A stretch of DNA of 64,000 nucleotides. Source: Pontibacter diazotrophicus. Lineage in GTDB: Bacteria; Bacteroidota; Bacteroidia; Cytophagales; Hymenobacteraceae. Every line of letters begins with the position of its first letter. The stretch's first letter is position 1. Below, piece after piece: positions 1 through 9,452 of this stretch. Made by a program: the position numbers and the translations under genes. The notes beneath the pieces were generated by a model that had not been told where the DNA came from, made no database searches, and saw only the letters and a list, made by a program, of their open reading frames with translations. The stretch is from the NCBI RefSeq assembly GCF_003367245.1, contig NZ_QRGR01000024.1, positions 1 to 64,000 on the forward strand, read 5' to 3'.

Positions 1-54
1 TATCTTTTCTATACATTGCCATTGGGTGTCGGTTAAATCACTTAGGTAAGTCAT
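1..54 (-). CDS. IS5-family transposase, N-terminal fragment (runs off the window)
   Basis: An ATG at 52-54 on the minus strand opens a frame that stays open to base 1. The 18 visible residues are MTYLSDLTDTQWQCIEKI. The pattern S-D-L-T-D-x-Q-W-x-x-I-E is the start of the DUF4096-type N-terminal domain of IS5-family DDE transposases. The catalytic part is outside the window, so it cannot be said whether the gene is intact. Too short for confident subgroup assignment. Confidence 0.7.
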   Translation of the reverse strand, partial: MTYLSDLTDTQWQCIEKI

Positions 55-127
55 AAGTCTGCAAACTTTTCTTACCCAACAACCGGCACCTACTTTTCTA
101 TTCAACTAAATCAAAACAGCCTCTAAG
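1..127 (-). mobile_element. end of an IS5-type insertion sequence (cut by window edge)
   Basis: The first 54 bases encode, on the minus strand, the amino terminus of an IS5-family transposase. The non-coding tip of the element should follow. Reading outward on the minus strand, the bases at about 108-123 give GAGGCTGTTTTGATTT, a plausible terminal inverted repeat for this family, so the end is placed at roughly 120-127. The other end and the target duplication lie outside the window, so the exact border is uncertain. The element sits a few hundred bases upstream of the susC/susD operon. Confidence 0.6.
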
Positions 128-387
128 AGTTGCTGCTTTTTTTTTGCTATAAGAGCCTGAAGATTAGAATAATGATAGTGGGAAGAGATGCCCTTGTGAA
201 GAGGAGCAGGAAACGGTGTCGGGCATTGGTCTAGGAAAATGAATTGTTCGACAGTATTCTAAAGCTATATATATAATATGTGTAAACATTAATATCTAAT
301 ATTCTAAAACATACTTAGATTGATTAAGCTAAAACGGGGAAATAGCTGCTCCCTCAATTCTTTCCTTCAACTTAATTCTAATTATCT
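128..387. other. gene-free leader region upstream of susC
   Basis: About 260 bases between the insertion-sequence end and the susC start. It is AT-rich near 265-345. No exact TAnnTTTG box, hairpin or small gene is convincing here. It presumably carries the promoter of the susC/susD operon, possibly altered by the nearby IS insertion. Confidence 0.4.
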
Positions 388-3357
388 ATGAAAAGAAATT
401 ACCTTATTAGGGTGATTGCCCTGTTGCTGTTCATGGCTCCTTTTGCCTTGTTCGGGCAAACGTTGGTGCGCGGTACAGTAACCGACTTTGGGTCTGGAGT
501 ACCCTTACCGGGCGTAAGTGTGGTGGTAGTGGGCACCACCACCGGCACCTCCACCGATGCGGACGGGAATTACAGCATCCAGCTTCCCTCCAGCACCGGC
601 AGACTCACCTTCTCCTTTCTGGGTTATGTGCCGCAGACAATCAATATTACCCCAGCCGTAACCGAGTTGCCGGTGCAGTTGAAGGAAAGTACAACTAATT
701 TACAAGAGGTAGTAGTAACAGGATTGGCAACCACTGTGAAGCGGGCCAACGCTGCCAACGCTGTATCTACGATCAACACAAGAGAAATTACAGGAATCAC
801 AACGCCACAGACGATAGATGCCGCCATCAGCGGAAAGCTGGTAGGGGCAAATGTGGTGTCTAACTCCGGGGCGCCGGGCGGCGGTATCGCCATGAAGCTG
901 CGCGGCATTACCTCAGTGTTTGGCAACGCGCAGCCGCTGTATGTAGTGGACGGTATTATTGTGGATAACTCTTCTGTTTCCTCTGGTCTGAATGCCATCA
1001 CGGCTGCCGGCGGTGGTGGAAACACGTCTACCCAGGACAATGCCTCTAACCGTATTGCCGACCTGAACCCGGACGATATTGAGAGCATTGAGGTGCTGAA
1101 AGGTGCCTCGGCTGCTGCTATATATGGTTCCCTGGCTTCAGCAGGTGTGGTCATCATCACCACAAAGCGTGGCGCTGCCGGTAAAACGCTTGTTGACTTG
1201 TCGCAGGATGTAGGGGTGGCGCGTGTATCCAAGCTCTTGGGCATGCGTACCCTCACGGAGGAGCGAGTGGCTGCATCCTTTGGCCAAGCATCGGTGCCTG
1301 CCTTTATTGCGGCCCGCGATGCCGGCCGCCTGATAGACTATGAGGAGGAACTCTATGGCAACACCGGCATGCTTTACAGCACCCGCCTCAACGTGAGTGG
1401 AGGTGCCGAGAAAACCCGCTTCTTTGTTGGCGGCCTGATACAGGATGAGGAAGGAATTGTGAAGAACACAGGTTATGAGAAAAAATCGCTCCGCTTTAAC
1501 CTGGACCACACCCTCTCTAACCGCTTTGACTTTAGCCTGAGCACCAATTACATCAACTCTTCCGCTGACCGTGGCTTAACAAATAACGACAACGCAGGTG
1601 TTTCTTTCGGTGTGGCGATGTCGTCTACTCCGAGTTTTGTAAATCTGTTCCCGGACGAAAGCGGCCTGTACCCGAACAACCCCTTCGGAGCTTCTAACTT
1701 TCTGCAAACCCGCGACCTGATCACCAACAATGAAACCACGAACCGCTTTTTAGGGGGCCTAACCATGAACGCCTACCTGCAGGAGAGTGAGGTGAGCAAC
1801 ACAAAACTGGTTATTCGTGCCGGCCTCGACTTTTATAACCTCACAACAAGCGCTATTTTCCCACGCCTGCTGCAGTTCCAGTCAAACGGTAACGGAACGG
1901 GCGGTGCCGTTCTGAGGGGTAATAACTATAACTTAAACACCAACTACGCCGGATTTCTGGTGAACACCCTGAACCTGGCGGATAACAGCTTGTTTCTGAC
2001 CACCACGGCAGGTGCTACCCGCGAGAACTTTAACCGTGACCAGGTGCTGAACGTGGCGACACAACTGATTGGTACACAAACAAACCTGGACCAGGCAGGT
2101 GCCGTGGAGGTAGACCAGACAGTAGCCACAGAACGCAACAAAGGCCTTTTCTTTCAGGAGGAGGTAAACTTCCGCGACCAGATTATCGCCACTGCAGGCC
2201 TGCGCCTCGACAAATCATCCAACAATGCCGAGTCAAATGAATTCCAGGCTTTCCCTAAGTTCTAGCTTGCTGTGAACCTGGCCAACTTTGACTTCTGGAG
2301 CCTGGAGGCCCTGAACTTATTTAAGCTGCGTGCGGCATACGGTGAGTCTGGCGGTTTCCCGCCGTTTGGGTCTAAATACACATCTTTCTCTCCCTTCAAC
2401 ATTGGAGGTAACCCCGGTTTGATTGTGGCCTTGCAGCGTGGCAACGAAAACATAAAGCAGGAACGGCAGAAGGAATTGGAGGCAGGTATAGACATTGCGC
2501 TTTTCCAGAACAAAGTTGTGTTTGAGGCAACGGCTTATAATAAAACAGTGTCTGACCTGATACTGATACAGAATGTGCCTGCCTCTTCCGGCTTCACCAC
2601 CCAGGTGGTAAACGGCGGGGAACTGCGCAACCGGGGCATAGAACTGGCCCTGAGCACCACACCATTTGAAACGCCTTCCTTTAAATGGGATTCCAGAACC
2701 AGCTACTGGATAAACCGGTCAGAGATTACGGAGCTGAATGTGCCTGCCTTTCCACTGGGTGCTTTTGGTAGTACACTGGGTACTTTCTTTATTGAAGAAG
2801 GAAAGTCAGCCACGCAGATTGTGGGTATAAAGGAAGGAGAGGAGGGCCCGGTGAAACTGGGAGATGCAACCCCTGACTTCCAGATGAACTTCCACAACTT
2901 TTTCACCATCAAGCAGAACCTGACATTCTCTTTCCTGCTGCACTGGAAGCAGGGCGGCGATAATATTAACCTGACACAGTTGCTTACAGACCTCGGCGGC
3001 ACCTCCTTCGACTATGACGACGATGAGGATGGTGACGGCACAACAAATGCAGCAGAGCGCATCAACCAACTAGGCGTAAGTGCAGAGCCTTTTGTGCAGG
3101 ACGCCTCTTACCTGCGCCTGCGCGAGATTGGCATGTACTATAGCCTGCCGGTGCCACTGCTTCAAACAGCTTTCGGAAATACAGTGCGCCAAATCCGAAT
3201 CGGAGTATCAGGAAACAACCTGTTTACCTTTACCGGCTACGACAGCTACGACCCGGAAGTATCTAACTTTGGTGGCAACGGCCTCTCGACAGGTGTGGAC
3301 GTAACACCTTTCCCGAACTCAAGGCGTTATTTCTTCCATTTTTCCATTGGTTTCTAA
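388..3357 (+). pseudogene. SusC/RagA-family TonB-dependent outer-membrane receptor, interrupted by an in-frame TAG
   Basis: Two open stretches, 388-2265 and 2272-3357, lie in the same frame, separated only by a TAG at 2263-2265. Together they make about 989 residues, the usual length of a SusC/RagA transporter. Order: signal peptide (about 1-23), carboxypeptidase-regulatory-like beta-sandwich (about 26-105), a TonB-box-like LQEVVVTG, a plug with YVVDGIIVDN and IESIEVLKGASAAAIYG, then the barrel ending in an aromatic-rich ...FSIGF. The stop replaces one residue in the conserved stretch FPKF-stop-LAVNLANFDFW, so one substitution (for example TCG to TAG) explains it. With readthrough or a sequencing error it would be a normal nutrient receptor working with the SusD protein that follows 18 bases later. 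Substrate unknown. Confidence 0.85.
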
Positions 3358-3375
3358 TTTAATGAGATAATTCAG

Positions 3376-4707
3376 ATGAAAACATATATAAAGCAATTGA
3401 AATACAAGCCACTTATTGGTTTAGTAGCCATTGGTCTGATGTTGTCTTCCTGCGGGATAGAAGATATTCCGGACCCTAACAACCCCACCATCGAGTCGGT
3501 GCTGGAGAATGCCACAGTGGATGACCTGAATAACCTGGTGGTGGGCACGGAATCCGGTATGCGCAACTCACTGGGCACCTATTATGATAATGTGGGCGTA
3601 GTTGGGCGCGAGCATTACCGTTTCTCCGGCGCTGAACCCCGCTTCACGTCTGACTTACTGGGAGCTGGCAGCGCCACCCTTGATAACAGCACCTTTTATA
3701 CAAGTAACCCATGGGGTGCCCGCTACCGGGTGGTGAAGAACACGAACATCCTGATAGCCTCTGTTAACAATACAGAATTAGTTTCAGAAGAGCAGCGGCA
3801 GGCATACTTAGGTTTTGCCAAGACCATAAAGGCATACCAATTGCTCCTGAACCTGACGATGACGAACGAGAACGGGATTCGGTTTGATGTGGATGATATC
3901 AATAACCTGGGGCCTGTCGTTGCTGATCCGCAGGAGGCCCTGACACAGATTGCGGCGATGCTGGACGAAGCGGCTGCGCACCTGCAGGATGCAGGTAGTA
4001 CTTTCCCTTTCTCTCTCTCCCAAGGCTTTGAAGGATACAATACTCCGGAAGGCTTCCGGATGTTTAACAGGGCTTTGGCTGCCCGTGTGGCGGTGTACCG
4101 GGAGAATTATGCTGAGGCGCTGACGCTGCTGGAGGAATCTTTCCTCGACCTGGACGGCAGCTTTACCGAAGGGGTATACTATGTGTTCAGCACCTCACCC
4201 GGTGACCAGCTCAACCCGCTGTACTATGCGGCCAATGCCACCGGTGAGGTTCGGATAGCGCACCCTGGCTTTGTCGCTGACGCTACCCCCGGTGATACCA
4301 GATTAACCAAAGTGTCGAAGCGTGATGCGCCGGCAACGCAGAGTAACCTGACAGGGGAGTATGATGTGGCCCTGTATACCACCAATACAGATCCGGTTCC
4401 GATTATCCGGAATGAGGAGCTTATCCTGATTTATGCAGAGGCAAAAATCCAGACAGGTGACTTGCAGGAAGCGGAGGAAGCGCTGAACATTATCAGGGAA
4501 GGCAGTGGTCTGCCGCCGTATGCGAGTGCTGTGACACAGGAGGCTTTAATTGATGAGATGCTGCGCCAGCGCCGTTACTCTCTGTATTTCGAAGGCCACC
4601 GCTGGGTAGACATGCGCCGCTACAACCGCTTAGACCAGTTGCCTATAGACAGGACCGGTGATGATGTATGGGTAAGCTTCCCGATTCCTATCTCAGAAGA
4701 GATTTAG
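3376..4707 (+). CDS. SusD/RagB-family outer-membrane nutrient-binding lipoprotein
   Basis: A 443-residue lipoprotein. The signal sequence ends in the lipobox LSSC at about residues 23-26, after which the protein is anchored in the outer membrane facing outward. The body is helical with TPR-like repeats, and the C-terminal part has the family hallmark R-RRYSLYFEGHRWVDMRRYNR. SusD proteins cap the SusC barrel and bind the ligand. It follows the susC frame by 18 bases, so both are one operon. It is intact although its susC partner carries a stop codon. The neighbourhood has no glycoside hydrolase or protease, so the substrate cannot be inferred. Confidence 0.92.
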   Translation: MKTYIKQLKYKPLIGLVAIGLMLSSCGIEDIPDPNNPTIESVLENATVDDLNNLVVGTESGMRNSLGTYYDNVGVVGREHYRFSGAEPRFTSDLLGAGSATLDNSTFYTSNPWGARYRVVKNTNILIASVNNTELVSEEQRQAYLGFAKTIKAYQLLLNLTMTNENGIRFDVDDINNLGPVVADPQEALTQIAAMLDEAAAHLQDAGSTFPFSLSQGFEGYNTPEGFRMFNRALAARVAVYRENYAEALTLLEESFLDLDGSFTEGVYYVFSTSPGDQLNPLYYAANATGEVRIAHPGFVADATPGDTRLTKVSKRDAPATQSNLTGEYDVALYTTNTDPVPIIRNEELILIYAEAKIQTGDLQEAEEALNIIREGSGLPPYASAVTQEALIDEMLRQRRYSLYFEGHRWVDMRRYNRLDQLPIDRTGDDVWVSFPIPISEEI

Positions 4708-4730
4708 CAAAGCATACCAGTCAAATAAAA

Positions 4731-4754
4731 AAGGAAGCCTCAAAAGGCTTCCTT
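4731..4754. terminator. bidirectional terminator between susD and a convergent gene
   Basis: A 10-bp perfect stem (AAGGAAGCCT / AGGCTTCCTT) with a CAAA loop, flanked by an A-run on the left and a T-run on the right. It can end transcription from both the susD operon and the convergent gene that stops at 4771. Confidence 0.9.
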
Positions 4755-4770
4755 TTTTATTTGAATTTAG

Positions 4771-5214
4771 TTATTTGTCTTTCCAGAAATGGCCGCAGTT
4801 ATAGCAAATAAATTTGCGACTCCGGAAAGGCACCGGGAAGCCAAGCAGCAGATAACTGAGGGAAAATACGGTCTTGTTGTACTTCTCCTCGCTTACGTTG
4901 TCAGAACCGCAGTTGGGGCAGGTTCTGGCGGGTACATGCTCCTGCATGGGTGGGGCCATTTCCAGGTCATCGTCGTACAGGTATTCAGAGGTGCCACCAT
5001 GTATTTTGGCCATGATAGCCTGTGCCTCTTCTGCGTCCTGCGCTGTTACTTTTAGCTTCACGCCTCCCACCGCCACAGAGTAAAACGGCTGTGCGCCCAC
5101 AATATGCTCATCGCCTAAAAAGCAAAGAATGCCCTCTGCCTCCAGGCGGCCTTTTACGATATGAGCCTCCGTTACGTCATTAAATGTGGCAATGGTTACG
5201 AAGCGATCTGCCAT
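4771..5214 (-). CDS. DUF2007-domain protein with C-terminal zinc ribbon
   Basis: A 147-residue soluble protein. Residues 1-75 match the DUF2007 (putative signal-transducing) fold, with the typical start D-R-F-V-T-I-A-T-F, a helix that reads EAHIVKGRLEAEGI, and a strand-turn region VGGVKLKV. Residues 99-140 form a zinc ribbon with CPNC (C99, C102) and CYNC (C137, C140). No enzymatic residues are evident. It lies 19 bases after the CDGSH gene in the same direction, so the two are probably one transcript. The role of the family is unknown. Confidence 0.8.
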   Translation of the reverse strand: MADRFVTIATFNDVTEAHIVKGRLEAEGILCFLGDEHIVGAQPFYSVAVGGVKLKVTAQDAEEAQAIMAKIHGGTSEYLYDDDLEMAPPMQEHVPARTCPNCGSDNVSEEKYNKTVFSLSYLLLGFPVPFRSRKFICYNCGHFWKDK

Positions 5215-5233
5215 TGAAGGGTGCGGTTAAAGA

Positions 5234-5458
5234 TTATTGCTTCTTTGGGGGCAGGTCGAATGCCTCCGCTTCGTGTTCAAAGTGACCTTTGTGAGAAGCA
5301 TCGCAGAAGGGTTTATTCTTGGAAAGACCACAGCGGCAGATGGATACCAGCTCGCGGCCACCCAAACCATAGGTGTTGCCGTTCTTGTCCACAATTTCAA
5401 AGTCGCCTTCTACACGCAGCGAGCCGTTGTTGTTTACGGTTATTTTTGTTTTTGCCAT
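5234..5458 (-). CDS. CDGSH iron-sulfur domain protein
   Basis: A 74-residue protein with the complete CDGSH signature CRCGLSKNKPFCDASH. The ligands are C41, C43, C52 and H56, which bind a [2Fe-2S] cluster in the mitoNEET family. Small single-domain versions like this are common in bacteria and are thought to take part in redox sensing or electron or cluster transfer. There is no membrane segment, so it should be cytoplasmic. It is upstream of the DUF2007/zinc-ribbon gene in the same direction. Confidence 0.92.
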   Translation of the reverse strand: MAKTKITVNNNGSLRVEGDFEIVDKNGNTYGLGGRELVSICRCGLSKNKPFCDASHKGHFEHEAEAFDLPPKKQ

Positions 5459-5651
5459 TTTAATTAATGTTTCAGTAGTAGAACAATGTCTGTAACAGCA
5501 GAATAATCACAAAGCTGTAAGCTACAGCTTCGGTTTTTAGCATGCTGCAGGAGTGTCATTAGGACCACCCGCAATCCGGGTACCTATAAGCAAATATAGT
5601 TAATTAGGCGGATAACTCTTAAGATGAAGGGCTGTTAAGGGTAATAAATGC

Positions 5652-5688
5652 AAAATCGGCCCTGAGTAGCAGACTCAGAGCCGATTTA
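5652..5688 (-). terminator. terminator after the 5709-6533 lipoprotein gene
   Basis: Two-step hairpin: AAATCGGC (5653-5660) pairs with GCCGATTT (5681-5688), and CTGAGT pairs with ACTCAG inside, around an AGCAG loop. It lies just beyond the stop codon of the minus-strand gene and is rich in A/T at its base. Confidence 0.8.
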
Positions 5689-5708
5689 AACCTGATGTAG
5701 TGATTTGA

Positions 5709-6533
5709 TTATTGGTTACTGTATAGATAGCTATACGTTTCACTCTTTCCAGTAGGAGTCACTACCGTTTGTGTCAGCGGGTACCCCTGCTCATTATAAG
5801 TATAAGCGTAGGCATATTTATACGTCTTATTGCCGTTCTGTATCAGAGCCGAAGATGCAACAAGGTTATTAGGGCTACTGGCACTGCCGGGCTCAGCAAA
5901 CTCGTGGAGTGGGTTTCGGTTTGTGTCGTAAGAATAAGTAGTGGTGGAGAATAAAATAGCTTTTCCTTTTCCATCAATCACATACTGCTTCTCTTCAGCG
6001 TAGTTGCCATTAGGTAGTATCTCATAGGTAGTGTATGACTTTTGAGTGGCTTCGGCTTCTTTCTTCTCGCCTTTGTCGTTGCTTACCTCGAAAAGAGACT
6101 TTTTTAGAAGGTTATTCTTTTCGTCATATTCAAAGGTAGCATAAGCGGTGTACTCTAACTTACCTCCATTGTGGTAAGCCATATCTGTTTTAGCCAAGAG
6201 GTCCTTGGAGTTATACGTGAATTTCTGCTCTGTTAGCAGCGCGTTGTCTGAAGCTGCATATATGGAGGCTTTTGTAAGTTTCCCGGTACCGTCGTACTCA
6301 TACTTCTCAAAGGTTTCCGCTTCTCCGTTTTCTTTGTGGTAGTGATTTACCTGGCTAAGTTGTTTACCAGCAAAGCTATACGAAGTTACTTTTGAAGAGT
6401 CTGCCAGAATTTGCGAAAGCATTCCCTGTGTAAACTCTGGATTAACAGATTCCTGCTCATTTTTTTCGCAAGAACTTAGTGCTACCACACCACAGAAAAG
6501 TAGGGCTGGCATCAATCTGTTTTTCAATCTCAT
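5709..6533 (-). CDS. hypothetical lipoprotein with YD-repeat-like strands
   Basis: A 274-residue predicted lipoprotein with lipobox LSSC ending at about residue 22. The mature part is made of repeated short units of the type YEYDGTGKL, FTYNSKDLL, FEYDEKNNLL, YSYDTNRNPL and YTYNEQGYPL. These resemble the YD/RHS-like beta-strand repeats seen in many Bacteroidota cell-surface lipoproteins. No enzymatic motif is visible. It stands alone, with its own terminator and about 230 bases of non-coding DNA upstream. Function unknown. Confidence 0.8.
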   Translation of the reverse strand: MRLKNRLMPALLFCGVVALSSCEKNEQESVNPEFTQGMLSQILADSSKVTSYSFAGKQLSQVNHYHKENGEAETFEKYEYDGTGKLTKASIYAASDNALLTEQKFTYNSKDLLAKTDMAYHNGGKLEYTAYATFEYDEKNNLLKKSLFEVSNDKGEKKEAEATQKSYTTYEILPNGNYAEEKQYVIDGKGKAILFSTTTYSYDTNRNPLHEFAEPGSASSPNNLVASSALIQNGNKTYKYAYAYTYNEQGYPLTQTVVTPTGKSETYSYLYSNQ

Positions 6534-6633
6534 TTGGCTAAAAGTTTTATTGAAGAAATATCACCTGCCTATGCAAGTTTAGGTCAAAACGGGGCGATTG
6601 TAGTGGAAATTGCACTGGTATATAAAATAAACA

Positions 6634-6662
6634 AAAAGCAGCTCTTGGACTCAACTGCTTTT
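6634..6662 (-). terminator. possible terminator after the GAF-domain gene
   Basis: AAAAGCAG (6634-6641) pairs with CTGCTTTT (6655-6662) around a 13-base loop. It is downstream of the minus-strand gene ending at 6761. The stem is only 8 bp, so confidence is moderate. Confidence 0.5.
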
Positions 6663-6760
6663 GAGAGTTTAACTTTTTGACGTAAAATGTCTTGTGTTAT
6701 GTTTTAGGTTTGCGGAAAAAATGTTAAATATTATAATTTATATATTTAATGGGCATTGCT

Positions 6761-9208
6761 TTAGTTTAAGCTGGCACTCTGGGCAATATTCAGCAATTCA
6801 TCCCCGGCATCAATATCATGCCGCAGCTCTTCTTTAAAGTTGATGGAAAGGCGCATTGCCTTCAGCCCTGGTACGCCTGGCAGTTCCTCTACATCCAGAT
6901 ACTCTATTTCCTCACAGATATAATTCTCCGATTGCAGAAACTCAATATAACGCTGGTATTCCTGCACTTCTTTCTGCTGTGTATACACAATGGCAATCTT
7001 ACCGGGCTGCGTCAGGCGTTCTTCGGTGTCACGTACGGTTGCCTTGTCAATTCGCTTTTTGATAATCTCATAGCGTATGTTATTGGCGCCATCTACATCG
7101 AATTTTTTCTCATCCATTCTGAATCGTATTGAGATAGGGTCGCTGTGCACGAGTAGGAGCTGCGTAATTTCTAACGGAAGCTTTAGGTTAGCCCGCAGCT
7201 TATAAATGCGCCGGGCAATCTCGCAGGTGAGCATCAGTTGCCACAGGCGCATGTTCTTCAGGTAGATGGATTGGTAGTCGCCGTTGTTCAGCAGTGAGGC
7301 ACCAATATAAATGTTATACTCCAGGCCATCCGTTTTGTATCGTTCGAAATAATGCGGAAAGATCTGCTGGGCTTTCTCCTCCTCCCGATCCAGAAAAGTA
7401 GAGATGGTCTCATTTATCATAAAAAGACTCTCCTCATACGCACGGCGCTTGTTATACACTGCCTTATAGGGATTGCTGATAGCAGCCTGGTATGCCTCTA
7501 TTGCAGGGCGCGCTGCAGGTCGCTTCTTCAGGAAGTGGTCAAAAAGCGGCTCAATTTCAGATCGCAGGAAGTCCAGTACCAGCACCTCATCCCCTGAACC
7601 AAGCTCACTCAGGATATCCTGGGAGTACTTATCCATCTTATACACCAGCTCATCCAGAATAGAAAGCGGCAGGTTGTCCTTCACGGCGAGCACCACTTCT
7701 TTTGCCAGTACCAGCTGTTCTATCAGGTCACCTTGTATGGCCTTGTTGCGCTCAGTGGCAGATCCGCGGATATCAGAAGAGCCATAGAGCGGGTATATAT
7801 CCCGGAACACGATGGGTTCAATCTCAGAACTCGCGTTGCGTTCCCTTTTATCCAGGAGGTTAACCGCTGCCTTTGTGAAGCGCCACTCCACAACAGGGTG
7901 AATGGCAGTATACTTTTCTTTGATGATGCTCTGAATATTGCTGCGCAACTCTTCCAGGCTGCGGTTCATGGCCAGTGCAAACAGGGGCAGTATCTCTTTA
8001 AGCCTGATCGTAGAGAGGGCATTCAGCTCTCCCGGTATGGGCGAGGCCAACTCCATCAGGCCAATGGTTTTGCCATCATATTCGAGTGGTGCTATAATCA
8101 GGTTCCGGATTCCTGACTCCATTAGTTTCTGTTCTACCTTGGTCGGGTTCGGAAACACGTTCAGGTCTTCTACCACAATGGTATTCCCTCTTTTAAGCAC
8201 AGGCTCGTAAATAGAGTATTGCAGATCTGAGAGTACAATATCACAGTCCTGTGTCAGGATAAGGCCATTCCAGATTTTGCGGGCATAGGTGGTGTCAAAC
8301 TCCTGTAGTGCCGGGCAGGAGGCAAAGCCAAGCTTTATGCCGGGCAGGCCGAAAAGAATGCGCATCTTCTGCTGCAGGTTCAGGAAGCCCTCTGTTGTGC
8401 TCACAGAGCCTCTGTCCAGCAGGTCGAAACGCAGCGCGGAAATAGTTTCCTCGTTAGTGACCTCCGTAAAGTCATACACGGCAAAGCCCGAAAACTCAAA
8501 GTTCTCCGGCGGGAGCTTCATCATCCAGAGATCAAGGTCATTGTAGCGGTTAATGAGGAAGTTGATCTCCTGTGTCGTCAGTTTTTTTATTTCACCCCTT
8601 GCCTTCACCTCCATAAACTTCAGGTCGATGCTGAGTTTATAGTGGCGCGGCAGACCTGTGAATTTATCCTTCACGATAAAAATAAAGGGAACATCAATGT
8701 TGAAATTGGCATTGTAAAACTTTTCCAGTATCAGGGTATACGCTGATAGCGTGAGCCGGAAAAGCAGCGTTTTCAGGTCCAGGTTTAGCTTATCAACGTA
8801 GTTGTCTCCTTCCAATAGCTTTAGCTCCTCCAGCTTTGGCGTAGCGTAAAAACTCTCAAAGCGGAAAGGTACAACCGCTGCCATCAACTCTTTTTCCCAG
8901 AGCGCACTCGGGAAAACATCCTCCATCAGTATGTCAACGGTATCCACGTACTGCTCTATAATGGCTGGGTCCTCTATAGGCCCTGCCAACTCGGGGGTGT
9001 TACGCAGCAGGTCTGCCAGTTCACGCACCCGTGCAGCGTTGCAGCTGGGGTCGTTTTGCTCTTTGTTCTCCCAGTACGTAATCAGAGGCGCCAGGCTGAG
9101 CGTTGTTTTAAACGGGAATCCATCCACACTCAGGAAGATATCATCCTGGCTTGAAATGGAAACTACCGTCTCATGGAAGCTGGCTTTATGATGTTTTGTT
9201 TTACTCAT
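6761..9208 (-). CDS. large GAF-domain protein of unknown function
   Basis: An 815-residue soluble protein with no signal peptide or membrane segment. Residues of about 275-425 look like a GAF sensor domain, ending in IAPLEYDGKTIGLMELASP, a typical GAF strand-turn-strand. The first 270 and last 390 residues match no family that can be named from sequence alone. There is no histidine-kinase, GGDEF or HTH output domain, which is unusual for a GAF protein. It is a monocistronic gene, divergent from the secreted protein at 9453. It may be a Bacteroidota-specific signalling protein. Confidence 0.75.
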   Translation of the reverse strand: MSKTKHHKASFHETVVSISSQDDIFLSVDGFPFKTTLSLAPLITYWENKEQNDPSCNAARVRELADLLRNTPELAGPIEDPAIIEQYVDTVDILMEDVFPSALWEKELMAAVVPFRFESFYATPKLEELKLLEGDNYVDKLNLDLKTLLFRLTLSAYTLILEKFYNANFNIDVPFIFIVKDKFTGLPRHYKLSIDLKFMEVKARGEIKKLTTQEINFLINRYNDLDLWMMKLPPENFEFSGFAVYDFTEVTNEETISALRFDLLDRGSVSTTEGFLNLQQKMRILFGLPGIKLGFASCPALQEFDTTYARKIWNGLILTQDCDIVLSDLQYSIYEPVLKRGNTIVVEDLNVFPNPTKVEQKLMESGIRNLIIAPLEYDGKTIGLMELASPIPGELNALSTIRLKEILPLFALAMNRSLEELRSNIQSIIKEKYTAIHPVVEWRFTKAAVNLLDKRERNASSEIEPIVFRDIYPLYGSSDIRGSATERNKAIQGDLIEQLVLAKEVVLAVKDNLPLSILDELVYKMDKYSQDILSELGSGDEVLVLDFLRSEIEPLFDHFLKKRPAARPAIEAYQAAISNPYKAVYNKRRAYEESLFMINETISTFLDREEEKAQQIFPHYFERYKTDGLEYNIYIGASLLNNGDYQSIYLKNMRLWQLMLTCEIARRIYKLRANLKLPLEITQLLLVHSDPISIRFRMDEKKFDVDGANNIRYEIIKKRIDKATVRDTEERLTQPGKIAIVYTQQKEVQEYQRYIEFLQSENYICEEIEYLDVEELPGVPGLKAMRLSINFKEELRHDIDAGDELLNIAQSASLN

Positions 9209-9388
9209 AGTTTACTTAATCTGTCGTAGCGGCGAGTGTGCTAAGGGGCGTTTTATTTCACCGCTTTTGGATAATAAACGAAGTTTATTTCCAAAAGATA
9301 GTACAATTACCGTTATGTCTGTTTTAAGTTTGAGTAAAGTTTGACTGATACTGTAAGAGTTAAGTAAGTGTAGGGGAAATATGCTTTG

Positions 9389-9396
9389 TATATTTG
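9389..9396 (+). promoter_or_regulatory. Bacteroidota -7 promoter box for the 9453 gene
   Basis: TATATTTG matches the TAnnTTTG consensus. Transcription would start near 9403, giving a leader of about 50 bases before the ATG at 9453. No clear TTTG is seen at the -33 position. Confidence 0.5.
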
Positions 9397-9452
9397 TGGC
9401 ATAATATTTACGGGGATAAGCTGTTATAGTTTAAGCCAAAAAAGAACTACCT

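Noticed and set aside
624..1256. long minus-strand frames inside susC and other genes
   Set aside because: They are antisense shadows of coding regions with strong codon bias; the sense strand carries the recognisable protein.
5459..5708. possible RNA gene between the CDGSH gene and the lipoprotein
   Set aside because: Only a short inverted repeat (AAGCTGTAAGCTACAGCTT) and a terminator are present; no tRNA or riboswitch pattern.
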